Below are positions 17,936 through 33,100 of a stretch of 64,000 bases of DNA, in pieces. The notes beneath the pieces were generated by a model. That model was not told the DNA's origin. It did not search any database and saw only the letters and a list, made by a program, of their open reading frames with translations. The translations under genes were made by a program, and so were the position numbers. Every line of letters begins with the position of its first letter. Position 1 is the stretch's first letter. This DNA comes from Strix aluco (lineage: Eukaryota > Chordata > Aves > Strigiformes > Strigidae), in contig NC_133954.1 of NCBI RefSeq assembly GCF_031877795.1, positions 9,391,466 through 9,455,465 of the forward strand. The letters run 5' to 3'.

Positions 17936-20900
17936 TCAAAACAGATCGTCCTCGTCGGACTCCTCCAAGTACCGGACGGGTTTTTTGAGACGTCCAGGCC
18001 TGGCGTGGGGCACGGCTGCTACGGGGCTGTCGGCACGAGCGGTTGAGTCAACGGTGAAGGCATCGTCGTCTTCCAGCTTGGATTTCTGGAGGGGAAGCAG
18101 AGTCGGGAGGCAAATCGTGAATCCGAGCGTAAGCTGGGAACACTCAACTCGCAGCAAACGCCCCACGGTGTCACGGGGGAGGTGGCTGCTGGGCCCGACC
18201 CCCCTTCCCCACACCCAGCGACGCAGCAGACGGGTGTCGCAGGGGAGGTGCTGCCTCCGCCGCGCCGCTTCTGCCAGCACCACCGACACCACGCTCTGTG
18301 GCACCCCCTCGGCTCTTCGCAGAGTACAAACCTTTGCTGCAACCGATTTGGAAGGTTTCGAGCCAAAATCCGAATCTGAATCTGAATCCGAAACGAAAGC
18401 CCTCGGCTGCTTTCGGGTAACTTTCCGCCCCTTGGTCTGGCCGGGCTTCTTGTCCCCCGCGGCTCCTCCAGCCTTGGCGTCCAGGGATCCCTCCTTCCCC
18501 GCCGTCTTGCTGGATTTAGGCGCAGCCTTTTTCTTGGCCAGAAGATCCATGATGGACGGCTGGTTATCTGAAACAGAGCTCTGCGTTTAGTTGAAGCCCT
18601 TGTTTTGCTGCTCCCTTCTCATTCGCCGTTTGCTGACAACTTCCAACACAAACAGGGCCCTGCGCTGTGCCGCGGGGTCGGGCCGTCCCGTTTGGAATCA
18701 CGCGTCTCTAGAAAGATTGCTCGTTACCAAGATGAGGAGGAACGAGGTTGTTTATCGGCTTAGTTCCACGACGTTTAGAGGATCAAATTAAAACGTACCC
18801 GAAGCAATTTACAGACTATTTCAGATGGAAAAGTCCTGAACTCTCAAGGCTGTGTGACCATCTTATACCTTCCAGACTCTTGCACAGGGAAGGAATGAAT
18901 TTACCACCTAAAGGGTTACTTGTGGAGTTCGTTCTTACCTATATTTTGGCATCTTTTTTAACAGCATCTTGAAGCGTGTCTCCAAGTTAAGCTGAAATGA
19001 GCAGGCCATTTCTGAATGATAATAGGCTTTCTCAATTTAGAAGTGGAAGAAACAGCTATTTTGCTGTGAAGTAACACTATTTTACTGCTGGGATCAAAAC
19101 CAGCTAGTGATGGAATATGCAAAACAGCTTTCAAAGTTTGACAAAGACTCTGGGCGGTTAAGTTTAAAAAAACCTGAGTCAAATGCCGTAGATTTACGAG
19201 GTCGAGCTAGCACTAAGTAAGATCAAGCTACCCCAAAGCAGCTTTTCTTCTTCCTGGGAAGCAAGCTACCAAGTAGCTTTCTTCCCAAAAAGACACGAAG
19301 TAGAACATTGACTGCAAGACACAAATTCCACTCGGATTATTTCTGCCAAGTATTACATAGCACTGTAGGAAGCATTCACTTTTCCTGTTCCCAAACTAAA
19401 ATTCACTCCCTTCAAGCATGTCTGAGATGAACTAGAACATGATATGTTTGGAAACAAGACTGCTTTAAAAATGACAACTAGGCAACCTTTGCCACAAACC
19501 TCAGATCTTTTCTGAAACAAAAACCCAAGTTATTCAGACCTCTGCCTAGAAAAATCACTCAGACTTGTTTCCCACAGGAATAATAATAATAATTATCTAA
19601 AAATGATTTTACTAGACTTTGCCTTACCTGTAGTGGCACTGGCCTTCTTAGCTGCAGCAGTTTTTTTAGGTGCGGCCTTAGTGTGAGGCACAAAGGCAGA
19701 AGGAGCTGCAGGAGCTTGACTCACATTTCCATTAGCAACATCTTGGTCTTGAACTGAATAAAGAAAGCAGAAATAGTCAAATTATCTACTCTGGCTATAA
19801 ACATTAGAGCAGAAGGAAGTAATTTTGATCCACTTTATAAAAAGAACAACTATTAAAACTGGATTAAATCACAAATTCAAGTTAGAAACAGACAAAAAAA
19901 GTCTGGTGCACTGAAACCAGCTGGTATCCCCAGCATCAGAGTTTCTTTGCAAGATCTTGTGATGAACGTGTCAGAATGCCCAGCGTGCTCTCGGGAGGTC
20001 AAGAAGGTCTCGTACTCACCAGGGGCAGCACTTTGCACTGGCTTTTGCTTGGGAGCTTTAGCTGCTTTTTCAGTGGTTTCCCTAGAATACAAAACCCCAA
20101 GTATTTTTTCAACTTACGACGCACTGAAGAGGTACACTGAAGAAAAAGAGCTATTAGCTTCTATACAGCATCAACACCAGAAGCACAACTGATTTCCAGT
20201 GACTTATGTGGAGAAATACTCACTTTGGAGCAGCTTTGGGCTTGGAAGATGGTTTTTTAGCGGGGGGTGTATCTGATTCATTGTTGCCTTCACTGTTGAC
20301 CTGAAATTCAGACTCCTCATCCGAGCTGGAGAGATTTGCATCCGAGTCCGAACTGATGATGGTCTTGGCTTTGGCTGATGACATGACACAGATGCATTAT
20401 TTTACACATTTGACAATATGCAGCTCAGTTTCTCTTTCAATATTTTAGCTGCAGTTATTAAAAAATAAAGATCTGACTAAACCCAAGCAGATATTGAGAC
20501 TGCCAGTGAGAAGGCTCCACATCACAGCCGTGTTCTGCACTCACTTCCCAACAATGCATTTGGTTTGCCAAGACAGTTGTGCAAATAAAGCCAATAACCT
20601 TATTTCTCTAGTTCCCCATTTCTGCTTTTCCTTGAAAAGCATTGTGAAGATCTGCTCAAATGGCAGAAATATTTAGTTACATACAGTAAAACAAGAATTA
20701 TTTCTGACTGAGATCTCAGACTAAGTGGCCTGTTCCGTTTTCTCCTCCACAGACCGTCCCTCTTCCGCATTGTGTCCTCACCCACCTGCTGCTTGGCGAA
20801 CCACTCTCTCTCTTCGAAGAGGCGCCTCAAAATCAGACTCTGAACCGGACCCCGAGTCTGACCAAGGGTTTCGTTTCTTCATTTTCTTTAATGGCTTAAA

Positions 20901-23900
20901 AGGTAGAGTGGCCTGTCTCTTACCACCTGCAAAATATGGGGAGACAGGATGAACCAGCAAACTTCCATCTGTACTTCGGGCTCAGCAGTCCAAGCTCAAC
21001 TTGGAAATACATCACTAAATTCAGACGATTCTGACTTAAACATCAAAGAGAAATAGTAATCTATCCTGCTTAACTGTTACTCAGAATCGCTTTCCCTCAC
21101 CTAGTTTTTCCAAAGGTACTGATCCTCGATGTTACTTCAGGAAAAGGTCAGATAACCAAATTTACAGCCCTTCCCCTCACTTTCCACTGGTGGAATAACA
21201 CATAAAAGCATTTACCTCGCTCAGCATTTGTCTTCAGTGTTAATCTCTGCTTAAGATCTGAAGACTCTTTGTCTCCTGATGTATTTTCTTCTTGATTCTC
21301 ATCAAACTCATTTTTTTCAGTCTGAAGATACAAGCAGATATCAAATAGATAGCGAGTCAGCTCACACAATTAGAAGTGGCACACAGAGTAATGCAGAAGG
21401 GAGCTGCTTATTTTAGACGTATGAAAGTCAGTGATACAAGAAATCTGAGTCTGTGAAACAAACTGTGTGTAAAATTGATTACAGCCAAGTAAATCAGACA
21501 TGATCTGTCCCCAGATCAGGTGACTTAAAACACAAAATCCAACATTAACAAAAACAGGAACTTTGTCTCCACTCCTGAGAGCGCTTTGGTGCCGCCTTTG
21601 TGTGCTGATGGGATGGCTCCAGGGTGTGTTGAGGATGCACAACTGAACTGGGTGGGTTAAAAACAACAGTGCAAGTTATTTGGAAAAACTGTTAGATGGA
21701 ACCATCTGTAGGAAAGGAGCAACGTCTGGCTTACAGGTCAAAACAGGTGAGGGGATATTTTAATCATCTATGTTGCAAATGGCTGAATGGCCTGATTTCA
21801 GCTAGCCCTATCAAAAAAAAAGAGTTAAATCTTCTTTCTCTCCTTGATATCGAGAACAATAACGGCATTGAGGGGCTGAAAGCGTTACTGGAAATGCGAA
21901 GGCTGTTCTAGAGAAGTGAATTCACCAGCTGTACTTCCTGCCTGCTAGAGGATTTATAAAATCCCCAAGACACCTAGAACAACCTTACTTGCATCTGTCT
22001 TTTCATTGCTAAGCTACCAAACCATCTCTGACACTGTGATATATGCTCTTGCCAAAAGATTTCCCTCCAAGCCAACTCCTGATACATTAGTGAATCTGTT
22101 CTCCCTCAGACTGAGCAGTGTGAACATTTCCAGTGTTTCCCAGACCCTCAGACTCCGTCCTTCTCCCTGCGTAGCTGCTTCATTGGGACAAGTTCAGCTG
22201 GCAAGAACTTGCATTTCTTTAGGACCTTATTGAAGAGGACGTAAAGAAAGATTGAGCATTCCGAGTGCTTCTTTTTACCTTTATTTTCCTTTTAGTTCTC
22301 TTCTCTGCCTCTGCCTTCATCTCTGCAGTTATCCGAGGAACGACCCTTACGCCATGAGGTGATGGTAATACTTCTGACAGTTGCTCCTTCTTCACCTTCG
22401 TTTTCCCTCCTTTCATCTTTAGAGGTTTACCACCACACCCTGCCTTCTCATCCTCAATTTGCTTGGCTTCCACTGCCTGTAGAGGTGAGCATAAGAAAAT
22501 ACAACCATGAGAATACAAAAGAGAGTGGACTGCTGAAAAAACCCCACCATCACAGCCCTTTGCGGTAAAGCACTCTATACTTGCTGATAGATTTCCTACC
22601 ATCAGGTTAAATGAAGCTTCCCACTCTCCTACACATTTGCACATGTTCAAGCAATGATCTAAGCCAGAGCTGTAGTTTGGTTACGTGGGGAGTAAGAAGA
22701 GACACGGGCAGGGACCAGGTGTGACGGTGCAGACACCTGCCCACAGTCTGGGCTCTGTTTGGTAAAGTACAGCTCCTCCCTCACCTTTTCAGTGTCCAAA
22801 AAGTCCTTTGATCTACAACTCCTCAGACTACATCCTAGTACTAGTTTTCTCTCAAGCCCTCCTAAAACCCCACTACTCAGACTGGTAGTTGACCACCTTC
22901 CAAGAGCCACCCTGTTTGGACTCCCTGGCCCAAAGCAGCACTACTCCTGTGCAAGCTGGGAAGGTGAAGGAAGCTTTCGTTCTCCTTGAGGAGTGGCAGA
23001 CATAGGAGCTATCATTTTTAGTTTCCTTGTTATGACAAAAAAGAGCTGGTGGATAAGATTGCAAGGGAGTCAGTCATCTGCACTGAACTCTGACATACAT
23101 CAAGTTCTTCAACAAAGACAGCAAGGTCTTCCTTCCACAGATCAGAGGCACTCTTGCACTTAAGGTCTTCCAGCTCCTTTTCCTAAAGGGAATCACAGTT
23201 GATAATTATCAGTCACATATTTTAATCCACCATCAAAAAAATATATTATAAACAATGCTTTTATAAGAAAAGGAAGGAACATACTTTGTTATCTCTCTGC
23301 TTACAGAGCTCATCTTTCTTCTCTTTAGTCAGATACCAAAGGGGCATGTTCAGCAGATAGTTGAAGTCAGGTCCGGTATCTGCAGCTGCGTCTCTGTCAC
23401 CCTCCTCCTCCTCCTCCTTCTCCTCCTCCTCTTCCTGAATGTAAATTTAAAACAAACATTGTCAACAAATACATTGACATACAAGGGTAGGGGTGTTGAT
23501 CAAATTTGGACGCTTCGCAGGCACTCCATGTGCTTATGGTGTCCTAGACTCTTCGAGAACGATTCGGAACTGGATAAAGTGACGCTTCGTAAAGCCTCAG
23601 CTGCTATCGCACAGAGGAATCCCTCTGCAAAAACAATTCTCCAGATCTCTTCTGCTCTCTCTATTTAGCCTCTCTGTCTCAATACTCCAGATTCTCTCCT
23701 CAGGCTACTTAAAACTGTCGCCTTCCTCACAGCCCTTCCACAACTGCGTCCCATGGGCGGAAGGAAACCCTTAAGGAAGGGCAGGAATTGGTGTGGCAGG
23801 AGGACTCAAACCCGTATGAGCAGGTCTCGGTGCCTTCTGAACACGAGACTGAATTTCTGCTTGCCTGCTCCCTACCACAGACATACCAGACACGCAAGAT

Positions 23901-24101
23901 CTTGAATCCTACAAACTGAAAAGCAACTTGGGCTTCTTCATACGAATTATGAAGCTTCAGAGATAGGGGCGGATTTGGATCTCTTTGGAGAGGATGACTG
24001 AAGCATTACCTTGTTTTGCGATTCCTTCCAAGCCTTCACTGGGTCAGATTCATACCCTCTCTTGATAAGAACTTGAATCAGCTCTTTCTTGGGTTTGTTT
24101 T
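17936..24101 (-). other. TOP2A exons 25-35, C-terminal regulatory domain
   Basis: Coding exons: 24010-24101, 23285-23434, 23099-23182, 22279-22476, 21216-21321, 20786-20926, 20224-20374, 20020-20081, 19628-19753, 18332-18567 and 17936-18085. This part is poorly conserved except for LPSPHG.RVVPRIT (exon 28), a KKRNPWSD block (exon 30) and the last 12 residues. Alternating Lys-rich and Ser/Asp-rich segments fit nuclear-localisation and CK2-type phosphorylation sites. Confidence 0.85.
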
Positions 24102-27100
24102 CTGTAAACAGACATTTCAGGATTGTCAGTTAGCAACCACTACCAATCACTGTTGGGAAAGTCAGATGAGCTTTAAATTTTGGATCCCATAGTTCTAGCA
24201 GCTCAGCATCCTTTTGGGCTCTAAAACAGCCTTTCCTCATCAGAGGTGGGACACGTGGAAGAGCCTGAAATAACACCTAAAAAGTTCCCTCTTAGCAGGC
24301 GATTTGTCGGGTCAGCATTGCTCCTACGCTGCCAGGAGTCCCTGCCAGAGCACTGTAAATATTTTTTTTTCTTCATTTCCATATATGCGTTTCCCCACCC
24401 AAAGTAGTTTTTGAACTTTGAAAAAAAAAAGACCTGATGGTATCAAAAGGGTTTCACAATAATAGGCAGGTGGACTGAAAAAACTCCTGATAGCGCTTAG
24501 ACTTTGGTAGAGCTCGCACCTCATTAGACGTCACCTGGGAAATTTATGCTATTAACTGCCCCGACCAATGGAAATGCTTCAGCTGGAATTTGTTCCTTTT
24601 TAAGATATCAGAAGCAATCAACCGTGAGACAAATACAAATGAAACCAGCTCTGTCAGCCTTGGAACTACTTATTACAAAAACCCAAGAAAATGTGTTTCA
24701 AGGGAATTATTTCTCTTCCCAAGTCAAGTCAAACACGGAGGCTGTTGGGATTATGGGGCTGCCTCCAGACACAGACCACAAAGCATCTTATGACACTTTG
24801 TCTAGCTGCATCCTCCAGGAGTGGAAGTGAAAGACAGACTGCCTTTGAGTCCGAGGTGGAAAAGTTGAGTGAAAAATTGGAATGCTGGGAACAAAGACCT
24901 GTTTCTTTTTCCAGCTCATGATTCTCAGATGCTGTTAACTCGAGTATCTTCTAAGTTTGAAACCCCAATCCACTGAGAAGATGATTTGGAATATTTCTGC
25001 AGAGGTTCACAAAGATAATGGGGAGATACAGGTTTATGCGTTTGAACAGAAAACACTACCCCTTTCTAACCCCACCAGCACTTAACTCCTATTCCTACCA
25101 AGTCAAAAATAGATAGGAACGATTGCTAAACTATTAAAAAGAAATTTTTACTCTCAAAATAGTGTCAGACACACAGTAGGAAAGCTGTATGAGTATCCTG
25201 TTTTAATTAATACGTGCATAATGCTCTGTAGACCAAGGATACTCGGGGAAGCGTTTTCCTCTTGTGTGTTACTGGAACAGAAAGATAAGCTCTGGTGTAG
25301 TTCGTTAAGAGCCAGCCGGGGCTGAGGGGGTGCTGACAGAACTCCAGGGAGCACCTAGTTCTGCTCCCAGTTTTATAAACCAAGTACCCAAGAACAACGC
25401 ATACCGATCACAATTTTGCCATCTATTTTCTCCAGGATGAAACGAGCCTGGTTGCTCAGTTTTGCAGACTCGGCACCCAGCATTCCAATGAGCCATTCTT
25501 TTCGCAAATTGTAATAGCGGAGCCTGAGTTCAAAGAACTCTTTAAGAATATCCTGGGGAGAGTCGTACTTCTTGAGAAAGCCGACATGGTCAAAAAGAAC
25601 CTAGATGAAAGAACACAGGCGTTATGATGATAAAACTCATTTCCAAAACCACTGAAAATTACCTATAACACAGGTGTGGTAGTACAATGGAATTATTAGG
25701 CCAACAAATTATAAAACCTTAGTGCTGTTTTTAGAATTTTAGAATTTTAGAAATTACTTCAGTTTGCAAGCACAGCAGCAGAGACACTTTCAGAATTTCA
25801 AAGTTCTTGAAAACACATAGTGGGGTTAAGGTTACTTGAATCTTAAAGCTATCTGTAGGATAAACATCTTGCATCAAGCCTGCACACAGTCAGACTCCGA
25901 GGTTCTATGGCAGTGCTGTTGCACAACAAAGGTCTCTGTAAACTGTGTGATTTCAGATCACTTTGACTCCTCCAGGCACAGCCATAGCCCTCCAGGCCCA
26001 TTCCCAAGCCAGTCTCCTGACCTTTTGAAGCATATTTCAAAAGCTGATTTAAAACCAGTAACAGCAGAAAAATCAAAGCGAATAGGTTACTGCAAGAGTA
26101 TTTTTGTTACACGCAGCAGCTGCAGCTGTCCACACAGTCTTTGAGTGAAAGCAAGAACTTTCTTCAGTAAAATCTATTACATACCATGGAGTTGCATGTT
26201 AAACTCGTTTGGAGTTTGAAGACTTTATGCAGCCCCACTGCTTGAGCTTCAGCTAGTTTTTCTTCAGTCATCTTCACTATAAACTTCACTGTCGTGTCTG
26301 TGTGATATTCTTTGTAGTCTGTGATCAGTGGGGGTGTCTTCTCAGTCCCATTTAACATTGGCTCCAGAACTTGCTCTTTATAAGGCTGAGGAAAGAATCA
26401 AAGTCAGACCCATGTTTGCCATGGAGCTGAGAAGCTCCAAAATCCACCTGTCACTTTTTGCTTTACAGGGCAAACTATACATTCCTGGGGCAAATTCACC
26501 GTTTGTTACCTGTGTCCATGTTCTGACAGGCAGCTCGGTGATCTCGATGGTTGTAGAATCGAGAATAGACACTTCACCACTTATCACATACTGGTTAGGT
26601 CCCAGCTCATGTATTGTGCCTTTGAAATTCTTGTAACTAGGAAGCTAAGCAGAAGAGAACACTGCGTTCAGCTTTGTGTGGATGCTTCTGTTTTTAAGCC
26701 CTTGCATGAAATGCTCCAATATGTGCTGAATAAACTAACAAGGGAGACATTGTTTTTTAAATACATTCCTTACCATTGGCAAGGGCTCTTCTCCATCCAT
26801 CAGACGACGGATATTATTCACGACTTCCCTGGTATCAAAGTTGGGGATCTTACAGGACCAGCCGGTGCCGATCCCTTCTGCCCCGTTTATCAGCACCATC
26901 GGGATGATAGGCATGTACCACTCCGGCTCCACACGCTGGTTGTCGTCGTAGAGGAACTTCAGGATATTGTCATCCATTGGTGGGAACAGCAGCCGTGCTA
27001 GTGGGCTAGAACAGGAAAGAAAATTTAAGCCCAAATTCTTGTTACAGAAGAGTGACCACCAAGCACGTGCTTTAAGTACATATATATCAGATGTTTAATG

Positions 27101-30100
27101 TCTGGGAAGGCTCCAGCTCTCGATGTACCTCGCTTTGGTACAACCATGCACGTGCTCAAGTAACCCATTTGATCAAGTTCAACCTGAGCGGCCGCTGGAC
27201 TTTCAGATACTAGAACTTCATTCTCCCCACTCAAGTTCATTTTTTCTTATCCTACCCAAATTTTTCCCTTTGTTTTCGCTCCCATTTCCATATTCTGTGC
27301 TATGCCTTTCTGTTCTCTGGGATGATAACCAAGTTTACATATCTGAATCTCAGATCCAAATCACACTTCATTTGTTGCTATGCTGAGTATGCAAGTAGTC
27401 CAAAGTTTTAAAGGGAAAAAGTAAATTCATTTTCATTTTAAACGCTGTCAAATTGAGCCCTGTAACACGCTAAGAATATTTAAGACAGTAAGAAAACTTT
27501 AATGCTGACCTGAGCATTGTAAAGATGTATCGAGGGCTGGCAGAGTCCTTCCCACCATGCAGCCTTGTGCCGAACTGACCAATAGGCTGCAGCAAGTTGA
27601 GGTTGTTACTGCCCACAAAGTTCTGAGCTAAGTTAATAATAGTCATCATCAGCGATGCCTGCAAGAAAGGAACGTTTAAAGCTAAAAAGGCGGAATTCTT
27701 CACTGAATGGACAAAGTTAAAGGCAAAATTCACACCAAGAACATAACTGATAGAGGATAAACTAATAAAATACCGGAGGAAACTCTCACTCGTGGATGAC
27801 TAGACATATTCCAGTGACCCACCAGATATTGCTAACAACCTGTTCTTGAAACCTCCAGTGAAAGACTCTATCAGTCTCCCAAGAGAAGCTTGTTTTAGTG
27901 CTTAACTTCTCCTTACCAAGGTAGAAAGACTATTAACATCTGCCTGAATCTATCACAAATAAAGTGGGTTTTTCCCCATTCTACTTTTTGAAGGAAATAT
28001 ATTCCCATAAAGTCTAGGTAGGACAGGCAGACTGACCATTAAATAAATACTGAAGGATTAACAGCAGATATACAGCCACTTTGTTTGGCTTTTATACTCA
28101 AACATCTGATCCTGCTTTAGAGGCATCTTAACTGTCGAGTCAACAGAAGAGCTTTTTGTCTTTCATTTAAAAAGCATTTTGTACAACAGGCCAGGTTCTT
28201 ACTTCACCATGATGGTATGAGGACATCTCAGCTACAGAACCAGCCAGCTGAGCAACCTTCACCTCCCGCTTATCGTTTCGTTTGAAACATGTGAACAGAA
28301 CTTTTCTTTGACCTGGCTTCAAACCTGTATAAAAAAGAAAAGACCGTGTGATTAGAACACACAACATGTTTCACTTTGCTTCTGCTCTCTACAGACTAAG
28401 AACCACTTACACACCTGAAGATTCTACACCGGGAGAGTAAGGTAATGCCATAATATACTACAAAATGGACGAGACGTTTAAACCAAAGATTAAAAAACTT
28501 GGACATCAGAAAACAGCCTTCAGAACACTGACCCTGAAAACTCAGCAGGTTCCCCGATTCTGATGATGCTGTGACATACAAACACCCAGTTATGAAGTTC
28601 TGGGGAATGCACTATGTGGAATCACTACCTCGAAATAACTTACCATCAACCAGGGACGGGATTGATCTTTCATTATCTGAGTTTGAGAACAGCACTAACT
28701 CCTTGTTGATGAAGTCGTTGTATGTCAGGTAATGAGTGTTTTTCCCATATAGGTATTCCTAAGAAAAACAGGTACAAGACTGCCTTAGTTTTAACAAGGT
28801 CTAAGCTGTTTCTTAGCTCGTACTTGGCTAGTTTCAGGAAAATGGAAGCTCCCTGTAAGACTAGCTAAACCCAGCGCAAGTGCTGGCGTTCTTAGCATGG
28901 CAAAGTGCTAAGCCCATTTTTTGAGAAATAAAGTCTTCATACAGTCCTGCTCGAGTTATCATTTCCCTGTTGATAAAGTAATTTGAAAGATAAGAGTTGA
29001 AAATTAAATGAACTGTTGGACAATTGACAATGATGTTACACTGACGAGAGAAGCTGCTCTGCAGAATCCTGAAACATTTTTAACATCCCGTAACCCGGTG
29101 ACGGCCTGACTGAGCTGCGGGCAGCTCCAGTGTGCCAGACTGAAGCTGAGAGCAGACCAGGGAGACAGGAAACCAGTTTCCTTCACATACATAAAGCTTT
29201 TACCTCTGGCAGACCATGCAGCTTCCGTTGTCTTCTATCCTCCATGAAATTAGTCAGCCACTCCTTTCGCTCTTCTACCTTCTTCTTGCTAAAGGCCTGT
29301 ATATTACAAAACAAAAAGTAACTCAATTCTAGGACATTTTGTGGTGCGCCTTATTGGATCCCTTGAGAAAAAGAAAGCATACCCAAAGAGTTTACCCGGG
29401 AGAATAACGTGCTAAACAGGCTGACTTAATAGCCCAAGAAGTGCAATTTTATTGGAGCTAAACATCTTAAGAGCATAATTTCCACCAGTCTTTAGGAGAC
29501 ATGGCAGTTAGATTTAAATGTATGAATTTTTAACACAACAACAGAAAACTAAAGCAGATTTGATGGGAAATTAATGTTTTGGGAAAAAAATTGGGTTTTT
29601 GGCATGGCCTAATAGCGCAGAATACTTAAGAGTCAATGGCTACTGGAGGTGATGAAGTTCACAGAAACAAGGACTGTTTTAATCCACTGCTGAACCATTT
29701 TGCAAGAAAGTCTGGGGGAGAAAGGGAAGGTCTGACTTGGAGAAAACTGCAGCAGAACATGCAGAAAAACGTTAAAGGAATGTTTACTGTTGTGTCTGAA
29801 AATGTCAATTGCTTTGTAGTGATTAGTTTGTTCTGAGCTATATTTAAAAGCCATCATTAAAAGGGTACTCTTGGCCTGAGGTCTGTGGCCAGATTTGCTT
29901 CTGCTGGTTGGACTAAAGCCGTAGCCTTGGTAACAAAGAGATTGTCTCAGGCCCAAAGACCTCTAAGAGCATTTTAAGAGAAAATACACAGCACCAAGCA
30001 GTGGAATACCAAAGGTAGTAAGTCAGCAATTAAATGTTAGTTACCAGGGTGATCGCAGCATCATCTTCAGGACCAGAATATTTGAAGCCAATTCGATGCT

Positions 30101-33100
30101 TTGCCATATCTGCAAAGTATTCTTTAGCCTCCTTCGATGTGCTGGTACCCAAACCTGCAGAGACAGTCCTAGTTAATCCTAATAACTTCCTGCTTAAATT
30201 AAGTTGCAGTTCAAGGAAGTGTTTTGCTATGTCTAGTTTCTGTGATGCATGCTATAAATGCACAGCATGAAGACGACTTACTAAATATTTAGGTTACTTT
30301 ACAATGAGATGTGAGGTATCCCAAAAATCCCAAGGACTACAGATAAGTGAGCAGTTGCATGTTGTACTTTTGGATTTTGTCTGTAACTTCTGTAGATATC
30401 TGACATGATTAACTGCAAATTGGAAATGATTCCCCAGCATCCAGCCATTGTTCTGCAGTTGGCAACTTTCTTATTGGTATTAAGCAATCCTGGAATAAGT
30501 ACTTAGCTTACAGCGCTGACAGTACACGAGGACTGTACTATGGAAAACAGCACATAAAACCGAGCATAACTGCCTAAGAGGGCACATATCGTAGTTCAAT
30601 TTTGAGAGATTTTATTATTTTATCTAGTTAGAGGTTATTGTTTCCTTACTCTTCTATTTTATGTCGCATGTATTTGCAATCAGAATATCTTAGGAGGGAA
30701 GAGACTTGGAGGACACTCGTCCCAAAGCCCTTCTGCAAAAGCAGGGCTAACTGAATTTAATCACGAATGCTCTTACTTGGATCATTTACCTTCACCATAT
30801 TAAGTTTCCTACAAACCTTTATAGTACTTGATTTTCCATGAATTGTAGTTCTGTGTACTGTTTTTCCATTCTTCAAATTCAGGAATGCTGTAGAATGCAA
30901 TTTCTTCTTTCTTTTTAGAGACCTACGACGAACAAATATTTGAACTGTGAAATGAGAGGCAGATCTGGACCAATGGATCCTTACTCATTCACCTCACCAG
31001 CCTCCCAACCCTTGCCTTTATGATGGGAGTAATAAATTCCTCCAGAAAGTTGTGCCTTAGAAGAGATGGCCAGTTGTGATGGATGAAGTTAATCAGCAAA
31101 CCTTTGATATGCGAGCCATCTTGATCCTGGTTTAAAAAGAAAAAAAAAAAGCCACATGTTTAATCAGGGACATGATGGAATTGGCAATTGCTCAATAGCA
31201 AATGATTCTGTAATTCCAACTAACTGACACTATTAACCATCACCTCTAAAAGGTGACCATGCATTGTTTAGCTACTGAAAATTAAGAGAAACGGAAAAGG
31301 CACATTCTTGGTGAAAAAAATGTATCAAGGACTGGTCCAAGGACCTTGAACCAGCAGATGGGAAAGATGGTATTGAGCTATTTTGGTGATGCTACTCCCC
31401 CCTCTACTTTATCTGTTTTGTTCTGTGGCTGACAAGACATAATGACCCACTAAAACATAGAATGATAGAAAGAAACAAATACAGAGAATTAGGTACAAAA
31501 ATGGCAGTGGGAGAAGAGTAGTGTTTTCTTCTTTCCTCTGTATTCAAGTGTTGGTTTTCTTCCTCTCCCAGTTTTCAGTTTTAGTGAACCTAACCTGATC
31601 TGTCATAATCATAATCTTTCCATAGCGAAGACTCTTTAAAGATTCTTGATCTTCATAGTTCTTTTTATACTGTAAGCCCACAATCTTGATGATGTTGTTG
31701 ATTTCAGCATTTTCCATAATCTGGAAGAGATCACACAGAATAAAAACTTGTCTCTCGGACTTAAAATGTATCTCAAAATAGTCTAAAACTATCCATAAGT
31801 ATACCATTGACTGAGCTTTGTCTTTCTCAGTGGTTTTTTGCTGTTTAGAAATTTATCATTTCTAAACTGAAGTCTAATGCTTAAATTATTCTAGATCATT
31901 CCGAACGTTTTCTAGTCCACAACACAAACACCATCCCTTCAGCACTGACTATCCCAACAGGACTTAAGGAACATTCCCACTTAACCAGCAAGGCGGGCTG
32001 ACAAGGACACCAGCCTCGGGTGTTTAAGACACTACTCCTGTGAGGTGGGTCCAGGTGCAGCTGTACTGACTCAGTTAAAACACACGGCATCACCCGAAGC
32101 ACACACGTAGCCTGTAACGAGTTTCCCACTAACCTGCTTATGAGAAGCTTCTCTGACGTTGAGCATTTTCCCACGAAGGGGAAATACTCCATATTTGTCT
32201 CTACCAACCACTCCTAGACCAGAGACAGCCAGTGTTTTGGCTGAATCTCCCTCAGTCAGGATAAGTGTACAATCTAAAGAATGCTTGCTGCCTAAAAAGG
32301 AAAAAAAAAAGTTAATTTTCTAATTAAGAAGTGAAATCAAAGCCTGCATACTCACAAATGGAATAACTATCTTCTAACACATGCAGGCTTTGTTGCACTG
32401 TGCATAGTAAATGGGACTGTAAAATGGGGATAAACTATAAATACAGGTTTTCTTGTTTTTCCTTAGGAGACAATTCTTCCATTTGTCTAATGAACAAGTT
32501 TTAACTGTTTTTGAATGAATTGGTTACAAAGGATGTAAAACACTTACCAGCATCATTGGCATCATCCAGCTTAGGAACACCCTTAATCTTCGTGTGCTTC
32601 ACAGCCGAACATTTCTTATTCAGCTGGCTCTGAGCTTTAAATTTCACCCAGTTTAGGACACTTTCAACAATACCACAGGTAAGTGCCTGCAATACAAAAA
32701 ATAACCCCAAATAACTGTGAGAAAAGCCTTACCAATGACAGAATTTTAAGTTACATACTTTAGTTCATGACACTACTTCAAAAGTATACATTTTCCACGT
32801 TAAACGTAAGATGCAGTTTTACAGACATCTTGATTATCTGCGTATATCAATACTTACGCCCTTAATAAATTTTTCACTCAGTTTACAGGTTGAGCCAAAG
32901 CTCTTTGCCTGCAGAGTCATGTTCTCCTTGGTCTGAGAGTCAAAGGTTGGATTTTCAATTAAGGAATTCACGAAAATCCACATGTGGTTCTTCACCTGTA
33001 GTTAAAGACAAGAAGCATCACACATTACACAGGCTCCTCTCGGCAACAGCAGCGTGTTCTGACGTTCACCCGTCAGATTCGCAGTGAGGAAAAACTCAGT

